A stretch of DNA of 43,764 nt from Gordonia rhizosphera NBRC 16068 (GTDB taxonomy: Bacteria > Actinomycetota > Actinomycetes > Mycobacteriales > Mycobacteriaceae), in assembly GCF_000298195.1 (NCBI RefSeq), contig NZ_BAHC01000048.1, positions 1 through 43,764 of the forward strand, given 5' to 3'. The notes below the pieces were generated by a model. It saw only the letters and a program-made list of their open reading frames with translations. It was not told the DNA's origin and ran no database searches. Below are positions 26,460 to 35,289 of the stretch, in pieces (position 1 is the first letter of the stretch; each line of letters starts with the position of its first letter). A program made the position numbers and the translations under genes.

Positions 26460-27794
26460 GTGACCAATGTCTTCGATCGGTTGACCGGACAGGCAGTCGT
26501 CGCCGACGAATTGCGGGGGGCCGCCTGGGCCGCGAGGGGGGTTTCGGCGCGGCTCGACGCGGGTGTCGTGGGGGCGGTGGCGACCTCGACAGGCTCGGCG
26601 CCGCGCATGTTCGACGGCGCCGACGGCGCCACGTTCGGTCATCCGGCGTCGGATGGCGACGACGAGGTGTTCAGCGGATTGTCTCGGGCCGCGATGACGC
26701 ACGCGTGGCTGTTCACGGGCCCACCCGGTAGTGGACGTTCGGTGGCGGCGACCTGTTTTGCCGCGGCACTGCAATGCCAGTCCGACGACGAGGTCGGGTG
26801 CGGACAGTGCCGGGCGTGCGTGACGGTGATGGCGCAGACCCACGCCGATGTGCGCCACGTTGTCCCCCAGGGCCTGAGCCTGTCGGTGCTCGAGGCGCGT
26901 GACGTCGTCCAGGCGGCAGCGCGCCGCCCCGGCACCGGACGGTGGCAGATCGTCATCATCGAGGACGCCGACCGGCTGACCGAGCAGGCGGCGAACGCGT
27001 TGCTCAAGGCGGTCGAGGAACCTCCGTCACGGACCGTCTTCCTGCTGTGCGCGCCGTCGGTCGACCCGGAGGACATCTCGGTGACCCTCCGGTCGCGTTG
27101 CCGCCATATCGCGCTCACGACACCGTCGGTCGCCGACATCGAGCGGGTGCTCGTCGACCGCGACGGCATCGAACCGGATCGGGCGGCGTGGGCCGCCGCG
27201 GTGTGTGGAGGCCACATCGGGCGGGCCAAGCGGCTCGCCACCGACGACGCCGCGCGGGCCCAGCGCGAGCAGGCCCTCGGTTTGGCCCGGGCCGCCACGC
27301 GTGACTCGACCGCGTACGCGGCGGCGGAAGCGCTCGTGAAATCGGCGGACGACGCGGCCAAGGCGCTCAGCGCCCAACTCGACGAGGCCGAGACCGAGGA
27401 GATGAAGACGGCGCTCGGTGCCGGTGGCACCGGTAAGGGCACGGCCCGTCCACCGCGCGGAACCGCCGGTGCCCTCAAGGAGCTCGAGAAGCGGCAGAAG
27501 TCCCGCGCGACCCGGGTCCTGCGTGACGTCCTCGACCGGGCGCTGGTGGATCTCGCCGCGCTGTTCCGCGATGCGCTCGTCGTCTCCATGGGCGCCCGGG
27601 TGACCCCCATGCATCCGGACAAGGCCGACGACATCACCGTGCCGATGGCCGGGTACGCCTCACCCGAGCAACTGCTGAGGTGTGTGGAGGCGGTGCTCGA
27701 ATGTCGGACCGCGCTCGACGTCAACGTGAAACCCAAGTTCGCGGTGGACGCGATGGTGGCACGGATCGGGATGGCGATGCGCCGCGAGGGGTGA
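26460..27794 (+). CDS. holB: DNA polymerase III subunit delta'
   Basis: Clamp-loader subunit of 444 residues. The AAA+ domain begins VFDRLTGQAVVADELRGA; the P-loop reads FTGPPGSGRSVAA with Arg in place of the usual Lys, as is common in delta' subunits that do not hydrolyse ATP. A zinc module follows (CQ, then CGQCRAC). The DExx-like strand is VIIEDADRLTEQAANALLKAVEEPP, and the SRC motif is present in LRSRCRHI. The C-terminal collar is extended by a Gly/Lys-rich linker near 315-350. Corresponds to Rv3644c. GTG start with a -10 box 6 nt upstream. Confidence 0.9.
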   Translation: MTNVFDRLTGQAVVADELRGAAWAARGVSARLDAGVVGAVATSTGSAPRMFDGADGATFGHPASDGDDEVFSGLSRAAMTHAWLFTGPPGSGRSVAATCFAAALQCQSDDEVGCGQCRACVTVMAQTHADVRHVVPQGLSLSVLEARDVVQAAARRPGTGRWQIVIIEDADRLTEQAANALLKAVEEPPSRTVFLLCAPSVDPEDISVTLRSRCRHIALTTPSVADIERVLVDRDGIEPDRAAWAAAVCGGHIGRAKRLATDDAARAQREQALGLARAATRDSTAYAAAEALVKSADDAAKALSAQLDEAETEEMKTALGAGGTGKGTARPPRGTAGALKELEKRQKSRATRVLRDVLDRALVDLAALFRDALVVSMGARVTPMHPDKADDITVPMAGYASPEQLLRCVEAVLECRTALDVNVKPKFAVDAMVARIGMAMRREG

Positions 27795-27850
27795 GGCGCC
27801 GACCCGGGTGAGGGTTACGAGCCGGTAATCCGGCAGCAACAACGGACTCC

Positions 27851-27864
27851 TAACGTCGGCCGCA
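27851..27864 (+). promoter_or_regulatory. Candidate -10 before the ABC importer operon
   Basis: TAACGT (27851-27856) lies 8 nt before the ATG, with no ribosome site. A short inverted repeat GCCGG-TAAT-CCGGC lies at 27821-27834. I see no TPP riboswitch signature in the 70-bp gap. Confidence 0.4.
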
Positions 27865-28731
27865 ATGAACTCCGACACCCCAACGTCCGGTACGCCTCGT
27901 CCGGCCGGCACCGGGATCGACATCACCGGGCTCACGAAGGAATTCGCGAGCCGAACCGTGCGCGGGACCACTGCGGTCACGGCGCTCGATGACGTGTCCC
28001 TGCAGACCTCCGAGGGATCTTTCCTCTCGCTGCTCGGGCCATCCGGATGTGGGAAGTCCACGGTGCTACGGATTCTCGCCGGCCTGGAGACACCGACGGC
28101 GGGTACCGCGCTGATGAACGGTGAGTCGCCGAACGAACTGCAACGCAACCACGAGCTCGGCATCGCGTTCCAGGATTCGGCGCTGCTGCCCTGGCGGTCG
28201 GTGGAGTCCAACATCAAACTGCCGCTGCAGGTGGGACACCTTCCCGCCGACGACGATCTGGTCGCCGATCTCATCGAGCTCGTCGGGTTGACCGGTTTCG
28301 AAAAAGCGAAACCGGCGACTCTGTCCGGCGGTATGCGGCAGCGGGTCTCCATCGCCCGTGCGCTGGTGGTGCGGCCGACGGCGCTGCTGCTCGACGAACC
28401 GTTCGGCGCCCTCGACGACATGACCCGGCAGCGGCTCAACGTCGAACTGCTGCGTATCTGGACCGAGAAGCCCGCGACCACACTGATGGTGACGCACGGT
28501 ATCGCCGAGGCGGTCTTCCTCTCGGACGTGGTGGCAGTGATGAGCCCGCGGCCGGGGCGCGTCGTCGAGATGGTGACGGTCGACCTGCCGCGGCCGCGGG
28601 AACCCGAGATGATGCGGACCCCTGAATTCCATGCCATCCATGACCACCTCTCCGGGGTGCTCTTCGGCGGTGGCGATGTCGGCGGCGCAGGCGGTGACCG
28701 ACCGGTCGCCCCGGAGGCCGTGCGTGGATAG
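27865..28731 (+). CDS. ABC importer ATPase (nitrate/sulfonate/NMT1 class)
   Basis: ATP-binding subunit of 288 residues. Walker A is [10 protein letters not shown], the Q-loop is [14 protein letters not shown], the signature is LSGGMRQR, Walker B is [13 protein letters not shown] and the switch His is in [14 protein letters not shown]. The FQDSALLPW type Q-loop is typical of SsuB/TauB/ThiZ-like ATPases. It energises the two permeases encoded directly downstream. No ribosome site is obvious before the ATG, but a TAACGT lies 8 nt upstream. The 3' end overlaps the first permease gene by 8 nt. Confidence 0.92.
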   Translation: MNSDTPTSGTPRPAGTGIDITGLTKEFASRTVRGTTAVTALDDVSLQTSEGSFLSLLGPSGCGKSTVLRILAGLETPTAGTALMNGESPNELQRNHELGIAFQDSALLPWRSVESNIKLPLQVGHLPADDDLVADLIELVGLTGFEKAKPATLSGGMRQRVSIARALVVRPTALLLDEPFGALDDMTRQRLNVELLRIWTEKPATTLMVTHGIAEAVFLSDVVAVMSPRPGRVVEMVTVDLPRPREPEMMRTPEFHAIHDHLSGVLFGGGDVGGAGGDRPVAPEAVRG

Positions 28732-29497
28732 TGGGGGAGCGGGCCGGTGGCAGGCCGGTGCTGCGGGGATCGTCGGGCTCATCGTGCTGTGGTGGATCGC
28801 CGGGGCCCTGCAATGGTTTCACGGCACCATCCCCACCCCGGGTGCGGTGCTGTCCACCATCGTCGACACCGGTGCGCGGTTCTACCTCGAGAACTTCTCG
28901 ACCACGGTGGAACTGGCGTTGAGGGGATTCCTGTGGGGCAACGTCCTGGCCATCGTGCTGGCCGTCGCGGTGGTGCTGATCCCCCCGATCGAAGGGCTCG
29001 CCACCCAACTCGCGATCATCTCGTACTGCGTACCCATCATCGCGGTGGCGCCGATCATTCAGGTCGCGTTCACCGAGGTTCAGACCATGATCGTGTTCCT
29101 GGCCGCGATCTCGGTGTTCTTCACGACGATGATCGGCACGCTGTCGGGACTGCGGTCGCCGCACCAGGGTGCCCTCGACCTCGTGAAGGTCTACGGCGGT
29201 GGACGTGTCGCGCAATTGCGGCGGGTCCGAACGGTGGCCGCGTTGCCGAACACGCTGGCGGCATTGAAGATCGCGGCTCCCGCGGCGGTTCTCGGTGCGG
29301 TGCTCGGTGAGTTCCTGGCCATGCCGGACCAGGGCGCCGGACCGGCGATGATCGTCGCCCAGCAGCGCGGCGACATCCCCCAGGTGTGGGCGATCGCGCT
29401 GCTGTCCGGTGCGATCGCCGGGATCGGATACGCATTCGTCGCGCTCCTCGCCCGTTTCGCCACACGCTGGTCGACCGGAACGACGGTGTCGGCGTGA
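28724..29497 (+). CDS. ABC importer permease 1
   Basis: Inner-membrane subunit of 257 residues with about six helices of the BPD_transp_1 fold. The EAA-loop region is [35 protein letters not shown], which contacts the ATPase. GTG start at 28724 is chosen for the GGAGG 6 nt upstream; it overlaps the ATPase stop by 8 nt, and the gene's own stop overlaps the next GTG by 4 nt. It forms a heterodimer with the following permease, an arrangement seen in some NMT1-type pyrimidine or riboflavin-like importers. Confidence 0.87.
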   Translation: MDSGGAGRWQAGAAGIVGLIVLWWIAGALQWFHGTIPTPGAVLSTIVDTGARFYLENFSTTVELALRGFLWGNVLAIVLAVAVVLIPPIEGLATQLAIISYCVPIIAVAPIIQVAFTEVQTMIVFLAAISVFFTTMIGTLSGLRSPHQGALDLVKVYGGGRVAQLRRVRTVAALPNTLAALKIAAPAAVLGAVLGEFLAMPDQGAGPAMIVAQQRGDIPQVWAIALLSGAIAGIGYAFVALLARFATRWSTGTTVSA

Positions 29498-30291
29498 GTG
29501 CCGCCGGTTTGTGGGGGATCACACGCTTCCTGGGATCGTTGTTGCTGTCGTTCGTCCTGATCCTGGTGATCTGGTGGCTCTTCCTGCTGGCCTTCCCGGA
29601 CATCGGCCCGATCATCGGTCGCACACCGTCGGACGTGTTCGCCTATCTGTTCACCGATCCCGACGCCGCCGACAACCGAGCAGAGATCCTCGGCAATCTC
29701 CGGATCACCTTGCAGGACGCGGCGATCGGCTTCGTCGCGGGTATGACCGCAGCTGCGCTCACCGCGGCCCTGTTCGTCATGTCGAGGCCCGCCGCGCAGA
29801 CCTTCATGCCCTTGGCGATGCTGCTACGGTCGGTGCCGCTGGTCGCGATGACCCCGCTGATCACGCTGGTGGTCGGACGTGGTGTCGCAGTCGTGGCGAT
29901 CATGGGCGGCATCGTGGTGTTCTTTCCTGCGCTGGTCATGATCATGACCGGACTGGCCAACGCGCCCAAGCAGATCGGGGACGTCATCACCGTGTACGGC
30001 GGCGGGAGGCTGACCACGCTGCATCGGGCCGCGATTCCGTCCGCGGTGCCGTCGCTGTTCAGCGCCGCGAAGGTATCGGTGCCGGGCGCGCTGGTAGGCG
30101 CGACGGTCGCCGAATGGCTCGGCACCAACAAGGGTTTGGGTGCATCGTTGCAGCAGGCGCTGCCCGCCGCGGCCTATGACGAACTGTGGGCCTCGGTGCT
30201 CGTGATCACCGTTGCCTCCATCGTGCTCTACGCCATCGTCGGTGTCGCCGAGGCGATCGTGCTCAATCAGATGGGCATGACACAACACTGA
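29494..30291 (+). CDS. ABC importer permease 2
   Basis: Second inner-membrane subunit, 265 residues, also of the BPD_transp_1 fold, with EAA-loop VITVYGGGRLTTLHRAAIPSAVPSLFSAAKVSVPGA and a C-terminal helix VLVITVASIVLYAIVGVAEAIV. GTG start coupled by a 4-nt overlap to permease 1. The close similarity of the EAA loops (VYGGGR in both) suggests the pair arose by duplication. Followed after 61 nt by the binding-protein gene. Confidence 0.87.
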   Translation: MSAAGLWGITRFLGSLLLSFVLILVIWWLFLLAFPDIGPIIGRTPSDVFAYLFTDPDAADNRAEILGNLRITLQDAAIGFVAGMTAAALTAALFVMSRPAAQTFMPLAMLLRSVPLVAMTPLITLVVGRGVAVVAIMGGIVVFFPALVMIMTGLANAPKQIGDVITVYGGGRLTTLHRAAIPSAVPSLFSAAKVSVPGALVGATVAEWLGTNKGLGASLQQALPAAAYDELWASVLVITVASIVLYAIVGVAEAIVLNQMGMTQH

Positions 30292-30352
30292 CCCGACGAA
30301 TCAGCAACGCGGACGACGGCGTCCGAACCAACCATGTGAAAGGTGATTCCCC

Positions 30353-31435
30353 ATGACCAATTCGTCTCGCCGCACCGCGTTTGATCGGCGATCATTCCTC
30401 CGGTATACGATGCTCGCCGGCGGTGCCGCGGGAACGCTGGGTCTGACCGGTGCGCTCGCCGCATGTAGCAGCGGCAGTGACGATTCCGGCGGCGCGGCGA
30501 CCACGAACCCGAAGGTTCAACTGTCGTGGCAGAAGAACATCGAATTCGCCGGTGAGTATTGGGCATTGGAGAAGGGCTACTACGAGGCGGCCGGTGTCGG
30601 CACGCCCGAGTTGCTCACCGGCGGCGGCGCCGGCACCGGTGTGGAGACGGGGCTGACGTCGAACAAGGTGTGGATCGGCATGACCGCACCGCAGCTGACC
30701 GCGCCGGTGATCCTGCAGGGCGCCAAGCTGATGACCGTCGGGGCCACCTACCAGAAGAACCCGTTCTGCATCGTGTCGTCGGCGGAGTCGCCGATCTCGT
30801 CGCCGGAAGAGATGAAGGGCAAGAAGATCGGTGTGCAGGCATCCAACGAGAACGTCTTCAAGGCGCTGCTCACCGCCAACGGGATGACAGAGAGCGACGT
30901 GCAGAAGATCACCGTTCAATACGATCCCACGCCGCTCACCACGGGCGACGTCGACGGGTGGGTCAGCTACGTCACCAACGAGCCCATCACCCTGGCGGCA
31001 GCGGGATTCCCCAACAGCAACTTCCTCTTCGCCGACTTCAACCTGCCCTTGGTCGCGGAGACGCTGGTGGTGCGGCAGGAGACCATCGACAACGAGCGCG
31101 ACCAACTCAAGGCGTTCATCAAAGCCGACATTCAGGGGTGGTACGACGCCATCGCCGATCCCGCCGGCTCGGCCAACCTCGCCGTCACCAAGTACGGCAA
31201 GGACCTCGGCCTCGACGAGGCCGAACAGACGAAGGAAGCGACCGCGCAGAACGCTCTGATCGTGTCCGCCGATACCAAGGCGAACGGCATCCTGACAATG
31301 ACCGACGAGCTGATCGCGGAGAACATGATCGCACTGGAGAAGGCCGGCTACACGCTCAAGCCGGAGCAGATCTTCGACATGTCACTCGTCGATGAGATCT
31401 ACGCAGAGAACCCGGAGCTCAAGCGGCCCATCTGA
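30353..31435 (+). CDS. Tat-exported lipoprotein, NMT1/THI5-like substrate-binding protein
   Basis: A 360-residue binding protein. The N terminus has a twin-arginine motif (DRRSFLR), a hydrophobic segment and a lipobox (LAAC at about 38-41), so it is folded before export and lipid-anchored. The mature part has the NMT1/THI5-like pattern: VQLSWQKNIEFAGEYWALEKGYY, GGGAGTG, KGKKIGVQAS and the DGWVSYVTNEPITL hinge. The family binds pyrimidine precursors, riboflavin, nitrate or sulfonates; the substrate here cannot be told. AAAGGTGA precedes the ATG. It ends 13 nt from the convergent LysR gene. Confidence 0.88.
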   Translation: MTNSSRRTAFDRRSFLRYTMLAGGAAGTLGLTGALAACSSGSDDSGGAATTNPKVQLSWQKNIEFAGEYWALEKGYYEAAGVGTPELLTGGGAGTGVETGLTSNKVWIGMTAPQLTAPVILQGAKLMTVGATYQKNPFCIVSSAESPISSPEEMKGKKIGVQASNENVFKALLTANGMTESDVQKITVQYDPTPLTTGDVDGWVSYVTNEPITLAAAGFPNSNFLFADFNLPLVAETLVVRQETIDNERDQLKAFIKADIQGWYDAIADPAGSANLAVTKYGKDLGLDEAEQTKEATAQNALIVSADTKANGILTMTDELIAENMIALEKAGYTLKPEQIFDMSLVDEIYAENPELKRPI

Positions 31436-31448
31436 TCTGGGGACCGCG

Positions 31449-32360
31449 TCAGAAGCCGGCGCGTCCGGTGCGGGTCGCGATGTCGAGCAGATCGCGGGCC
31501 GGTCCGCGCAGGGTGATGTTGGGAGTCCACACCGCGCGTAGTGGCCGGAGCATGCGCAGGCCGGTGATGTCGACGCGGACGAGGCGTCCGGTCGCGATGT
31601 CGTCGTCGACCGAGAGTCGGGACAGTACCGCGGCTCCCGACGAGGTCAGCACCGACGAGCGGATGGCGGTGACCGAGCGCAGCTCGATCAGCGGGTCGAC
31701 CGGGGTGGCTCCCGAATCCCGCAGCGCCGCTTCGAATGTGACGCGGGTCCCGGAACCGGGTTCGCGCTGGATCAAGGGTGTCGAGGCGAGATCGTGGATG
31801 TCGACCGCGCGGCCGTCCGCCCAGGGATGCCCGGGTGCGGCGACGAGCACGAGTTCGTCCTGGGCAACCACGGCGGAGTCGAGACCTCCTGTGGCACCGG
31901 GACTCTCGATGAAACCAAGATCGGCCTCACCGGAATGGACCGTCCCGATCACGTCCGCCGAGTTCATGGGCCGGACGGAGATCTTCACCTCGCTGCGGTT
32001 GGCGAGCGTGCTGACCCAGGACGGTACGAGGTATTCGGCGACCGTCTTCGAGGCCGCGACGACCAGCGTCGCGTGCCGCGCTCCGACCAACGCATCGACT
32101 CCCGCCATGAACTGCGCCGCCCGCTCCACGAGCGCATTGGCCCATTCGAGCACCGCCATGCCGTTGGAGGTCAGGTCCACGCCACCGGGTGACCGGATGA
32201 AGAGCTCCACCCCGAGTTCACGCTCCACGCCGCGCACTCGGGAACTCACCGCCTGCTGACTGATCCCGAGTTCACGGCTCGCGGCACCCATACTGCCGAG
32301 CCGGGCCACCGTCACGACGACGTCGAGTGCGGCGATGTCGGGGAGACGACGGACGACCAT
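31449..32360 (-). CDS. LysR-family transcription regulator
   Basis: A 303-residue LysR regulator. The N-terminal winged helix (LDVVVTVARLGSMGAASRELGISQQAVSSRVRGVERELGVELFIR) is standard, and the effector domain begins at about 92 (ATLVVAASKTVAEYLVPSWV). The 3' end faces the ABC operon, so it is not in the usual divergent position and its targets are uncertain; control of the importer is possible. ATG start with TACGGT 5 nt upstream, suggesting a leaderless transcript. Confidence 0.9.
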   Translation of the reverse strand: MVVRRLPDIAALDVVVTVARLGSMGAASRELGISQQAVSSRVRGVERELGVELFIRSPGGVDLTSNGMAVLEWANALVERAAQFMAGVDALVGARHATLVVAASKTVAEYLVPSWVSTLANRSEVKISVRPMNSADVIGTVHSGEADLGFIESPGATGGLDSAVVAQDELVLVAAPGHPWADGRAVDIHDLASTPLIQREPGSGTRVTFEAALRDSGATPVDPLIELRSVTAIRSSVLTSSGAAVLSRLSVDDDIATGRLVRVDITGLRMLRPLRAVWTPNITLRGPARDLLDIATRTGRAGF

Positions 32361-32371
32361 GCCTCACCGTA
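32361..32371 (-). promoter_or_regulatory. Candidate leaderless -10 before the LysR gene
   Basis: On the minus strand TACGGT (32371-32366) lies 5 nt before the ATG. Confidence 0.4.
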
Positions 32372-32432
32372 GGCGGGTCACCGCTCTGGTCACAACCGGG
32401 GCTTGTGGGGAGTGGTTTGTGAACGCGATGCG

Positions 32433-32627
32433 TCAGGCCTCGGCGGGCGTGCCACCGCCCTCGGTGTCGTCAGACGGCGCCGTATCGTCGGAGGTCTCGT
32501 CTTCCGTCTCGTCCTGCTCGCGGAACGGGTCGTATCCGTCGACACCCTCGAGTACCGTCAGTTCCTGGTCGATTGCGGCGGACACAGCTCTGGCTTCCTC
32601 TTTGATCTTGTTGATGAAGTCCGACAT
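32433..32627 (-). CDS. Small acidic protein, function unknown
   Basis: A 64-residue protein. The first half is a helix (MSDFINKIKEEARAVSAAID), and the second half is an acidic Asp/Glu/Thr-rich tail ending GGGTPAEA, probably disordered. ATG start with GAGGAG about 6 nt upstream, which supports translation. It lies 72 nt upstream of the LysR gene on the same strand. I recognise no family; a small adaptor or Pup-like tail is conceivable, but the C terminus lacks the Gly-Gly-Glu/Gln of Pup. Confidence 0.6.
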   Translation of the reverse strand: MSDFINKIKEEARAVSAAIDQELTVLEGVDGYDPFREQDETEDETSDDTAPSDDTEGGGTPAEA

Positions 32628-32705
32628 CGTCTGCTCCTCGCGTGTCGACCGATGGCCTCGCTTTCCACTATAGGGAGGGTCGGGTCGTCCGAAGTACCAA
32701 ACCCG

Positions 32706-32769
32706 GCGTCGATCGTGCGCGCCCGGGCGTTGATCGTGCGCACCCGGGCGTCGACCGTGCCCACCTCGG
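32706..32769. repeat. Three-copy 21-bp repeat, left of the secreted hydrolase
   Basis: GCGTCGATCGTGCGCGCCCGG (32706-32726) is followed by near copies at 32727-32747 and 32748-32768. Read on the other strand its consensus is GCGCACGATCGACGC, the same as the array at 34018-34115 but in the opposite orientation. Confidence 0.9.
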
Positions 32770-32858
32770 AGTGCCGGCCTCGCCCGGGCGACGACGAGAC
32801 CCTCCCGGTCGCGGCGGACAGGGTGCTGCCCCGGGAGGGTCGTCGTGCGTGACTCGCG

Positions 32859-33896
32859 CTACCCGACGGGAAGCGTTGTCACGGTGTGAGAGTGAATGAG
32901 CAAGCGGTAGTAGTCGCCTCCTGGATAGTAGGCCGTTGACGTATCGCCGGTCAGCATGTCGCTGATCCACTGGCCGGACAATCGACGGAGGACGCGTCCG
33001 TTGCGGGGACGTGGGACGGCGAGTTCGGAGGCCTCACCGATCAGGTCTGTGGTGTCACCCTCGACGTCGATATGGATACCGGTGGTCAGCCGGACCCCGA
33101 GAAACTTCTGCCGGGTGCCCTGCTCTAGCCACCAGACACCCAGTCCTGCGATGTTGGACATGGACGGCTGAGAGGCGATCACCCGGATCGGCAGCCGAGC
33201 TGCGCCGAGATCCACGGTCGCGGCTTGGAAGTTGTTGCCGAAGAACGAGTTAACCGGGTCGAACAGCATCAGGCCGGCAAGGATGTGGTATCCACCCGGG
33301 TCCGCCATGCGCAGCTGGTTGGCGGCGGTGAGAGCCACCTCGCCGCCCGCGGAGTGTCCGGCGAAGACCATCTTTTGCGGCATGACCACAGTTCCGCTGC
33401 GAGTATGCTTCGCCGCTCGCTCGAGGCTGCGGAACACCGGACTGCCCGGCGTGGAGTGCGCGCCGAACGCGGTGGCGAGACCCTTGACGAAGGCCGTGTT
33501 GTCCACGGAATTTAAGGCGACGGCGCAGCCGGAGAGATTGATCGACCGCAACGTGGTGGCGGCGACCAGCAACCCGTCGTCCGACAAGGACCCCGCGAGC
33601 TGGCCGAGATTCTTCGCAGTACGTGAGAATCCGTGCTGCAGCCAGACGAGTCCGGTGGGTTCGCGGTTGGGAAGGTACCAGGTGACCGGGACCCGCATCG
33701 GTTGACCGGCACACGTCGTGGTGATGTAGGTGTCGGCCGACACCGAGCGCCCTGCGGCGGAGGTGGGCTGCGCCGCCGCGTATGCCGGCGCGATCAGGCC
33801 GACGGCGCAAGCGACCGCACACACCGTCATCGGCCATCGATACGGACGTCGTCGGTGCACCTCTCGAATGGTTCGGTGTCGGTTTCGGAACAGCAT
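32859..33896 (-). CDS. Secreted alpha/beta hydrolase (lipase/cutinase-like)
   Basis: A 345-residue exported hydrolase. The signal peptide (MTVCAVACAVGLIAPAYAAAQ) follows a basic leader. The oxyanion strand is GLVWLQHGFSR, the nucleophile is FAGHSAGGEVAL, and a downstream Asp (LMLFDPVNSF) and His (LTTGIHIDVEG) can complete the triad. Two Cys pairs fit an extracytoplasmic protein (CAGQPM and SGCAVAL). ATG at 33896 has GGGGGAG just upstream; the frame is open further but without a better start. Substrate unknown; the fold suits esters or lipids. It is flanked by oppositely oriented repeat arrays and sits next to a tRNA gene. Confidence 0.8.
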   Translation of the reverse strand: MLFRNRHRTIREVHRRRPYRWPMTVCAVACAVGLIAPAYAAAQPTSAAGRSVSADTYITTTCAGQPMRVPVTWYLPNREPTGLVWLQHGFSRTAKNLGQLAGSLSDDGLLVAATTLRSINLSGCAVALNSVDNTAFVKGLATAFGAHSTPGSPVFRSLERAAKHTRSGTVVMPQKMVFAGHSAGGEVALTAANQLRMADPGGYHILAGLMLFDPVNSFFGNNFQAATVDLGAARLPIRVIASQPSMSNIAGLGVWWLEQGTRQKFLGVRLTTGIHIDVEGDTTDLIGEASELAVPRPRNGRVLRRLSGQWISDMLTGDTSTAYYPGGDYYRLLIHSHTVTTLPVG

Positions 33897-34017
33897 CGCT
33901 CCCCCTTCCTGCTGTACGAGATCCCCCATGTGTTCCACTGAACGAAACCGCGTTTCGCGGTGGCAGAAGTTCTCGGGCGCCCCGTTCGCGCAACACGACG
34001 AGCGTAGACTCCCGGGG

Positions 34018-34115
34018 GCGCACGATGCACGCTGAGGTGCGGGGAGTCGATGCGGGGCGCGCACGATGGACGCACGTTGTGCGCAGTCGACGCTGAAGTG
34101 CGCACGATCGACGTG
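34018..34115. repeat. Five-unit periodic array beside tRNA-Thr
   Basis: Units beginning GCGCACGAT or the related GCGGGGAGT/GCGCAGTCG start at 34018, 34039, 34059, 34081 and 34100, a spacing of 19-22 bp. The core GTGCGCACGATC (34098-34109) is the exact reverse complement of 32732-32743 on the other side of the hydrolase gene. Confidence 0.8.
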
Positions 34116-34121
34116 CCGTCA

Positions 34122-34197
34122 TGGAGCCGCCCAGGGGAATCGAACCCCTGACCTATTCATTACGAGTGAATTGCTCTACCGACTGAGCTAGGGCGGC
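34122..34197 (-). tRNA. tRNA-Thr (anticodon CGT)
   Basis: The minus strand folds as a complete cloverleaf: acceptor GCCGCCC with GGGCGGC, D arm GCTC/GAGC, anticodon stem ATTCA/TGAAT around loop CTCGTAA, and T arm AGGGG-TTCGAAT-CCCCT. Anticodon CGT (plus strand 34162-34164) reads ACG (Thr). CCA is encoded. The repeat array ends 7 nt from its 3' end. Confidence 0.97.
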
Positions 34198-34279
34198 GTG
34201 CTGCGCGAGGCAGCGCTCACGAGTCTAGCGAGCGACGTCGCCAGGTCAAAACCGGGCCTCGGTCGGAACGCGTGTGTGC

Positions 34280-34307
34280 CCCGCCCGCGGTGCTTCCCGT
34301 GGGCGGG
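34280..34307. terminator. Possible hairpin terminator between VOC gene and tRNA-Thr
   Basis: CCCGCCC (34280-34286) pairs with GGGCGGG (34301-34307), with inner CGG/CCG pairs. No T-run follows, so function is uncertain. Confidence 0.35.
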
Positions 34308-34334
34308 AACACTCAGACCACCCGCTGACCGTCG

Positions 34335-34766
34335 TCAGGCGTTGGCCAGGTCCGGCGCCAGCTGCGTGAGCCGGATGCTGTTGCCCGACGGGTCGCGGAA
34401 CCCGGCGTCGATGCCGTAGGGCCGCTGCTCGGGGGTCTCGGTGAACTCGACTCCGCGCGACACCAACTCCTCGTAGGAGGCCTGGCAGTCGTCGGTGGTG
34501 AGGAAGACCGTGCCGGCGAAACCCTTCGCGGTCAGGTTGCGGATCTCGTCCTGAGTGCCGGCATCGATCATCGGCGGACCCGGGACGGCCATCAACACGA
34601 TGGAGACATCCTCCTGTCCGGGGGGCCCTACGGTGAGCCACCGGAAGTCGCCCATCTCGGCCATGGTCACGTCGGAGCGGACCTCCAGGCCGACCTTCTT
34701 CGTCCAGAACTCCAGCGCCTCGTTCTGGTCGTGCACCCAGAGCTGTGCGCTTGCAATGCGAATCAT
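34335..34766 (-). CDS. VOC-family (glyoxalase/bleomycin-resistance fold) protein
   Basis: A 143-residue metal-dependent VOC-superfamily protein with two beta-alpha-beta-beta-beta modules. It starts IASAQLWVHDQNEALEFWTKKVGLEVRSD and ends with the second-module strand GIDAGFRDPSGNSIRLTQ. Candidate metal ligands are His13 near the start and Glu in the second half. Such proteins include dioxygenases, lyases and antibiotic-binding proteins; the exact reaction cannot be read. ATG with AAGGG upstream. It follows the AraC gene on the same strand after 60 nt and may be its target. Confidence 0.8.
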   Translation of the reverse strand: MIRIASAQLWVHDQNEALEFWTKKVGLEVRSDVTMAEMGDFRWLTVGPPGQEDVSIVLMAVPGPPMIDAGTQDEIRNLTAKGFAGTVFLTTDDCQASYEELVSRGVEFTETPEQRPYGIDAGFRDPSGNSIRLTQLAPDLANA

Positions 34767-34826
34767 TGTGGTGCCCTTCTCTTTTGCGGGAATCCCCGCG
34801 GCTGTTCTCGGTTGGTGATCACCACG

Positions 34827-35282
34827 CTACGAGTCGTCGGGGCCGGCGGTCTTCTTCCCGTGTGCTGTCTTGTCGACGCGGGTTGTCGGCGCCGGCCGGT
34901 GGTAGACACGCAACACGCACGCGGGCACCCGCGCATAGACGTGGGCCGGCGGAAACGATGCCCGGTAGGCGGTGGGGGTCTTGCCGAACGCCTTGGTGAA
35001 ACTGGTGGTGAACGACCCGACGCTCGACAGGCCCACCGACATGCAGATGTCGGCCACCGACCGGTCGGTGTTGCGCAGCATCGCCGCGGCCCGTTCGAGT
35101 CGTCGGGTCTGCAGGTAGGTGTGTGGGGATTCGCCGAAGGTGGCGGTGAACGCGCGGGTGAAGTGGGCGCGCGAGAGCCCGGCGACCGACGCCATGTCGT
35201 CGACGGTCAGCGGTTCGGCGAACCGGGCGTCGACGAGGTCCTTGGCGCGCAGCAGATGACGGGCCGGCGGCGGGCTGGGCAT
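34827..35282 (-). CDS. AraC-family transcription regulator (DNA-binding domain only)
   Basis: A 151-residue protein consisting of the two-helix-turn-helix AraC domain (VDDMASVAGLSRAHFTRAFTATFGESPHTYLQTRRLERA, then VADICMSVGLSSVGSFTTSFTKAFGKTPTAYR) and a short basic/acidic tail. There is no ligand-binding domain, as in MarA/SoxS-type regulators. ATG at 35282 lies 7 nt downstream of the stop of the upstream gene, so the three genes down to the VOC protein probably form an operon. Regulation of the VOC gene is a reasonable inference. Confidence 0.87.
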   Translation of the reverse strand: MPSPPPARHLLRAKDLVDARFAEPLTVDDMASVAGLSRAHFTRAFTATFGESPHTYLQTRRLERAAAMLRNTDRSVADICMSVGLSSVGSFTTSFTKAFGKTPTAYRASFPPAHVYARVPACVLRVYHRPAPTTRVDKTAHGKKTAGPDDS

Positions 35283-35289
35283 GGGTCGA

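Noticed and set aside
27795..27864. TPP riboswitch before the NMT1-type importer
   Set aside because: The 70-bp gap lacks the conserved CTGAGA and ACCTGA-type boxes and is too short.
32433..32627. Pup (prokaryotic ubiquitin-like protein)
   Set aside because: Size and acidity fit, but the C terminus is TPAEA, not GGE or GGQ, and no proteasome genes are nearby.
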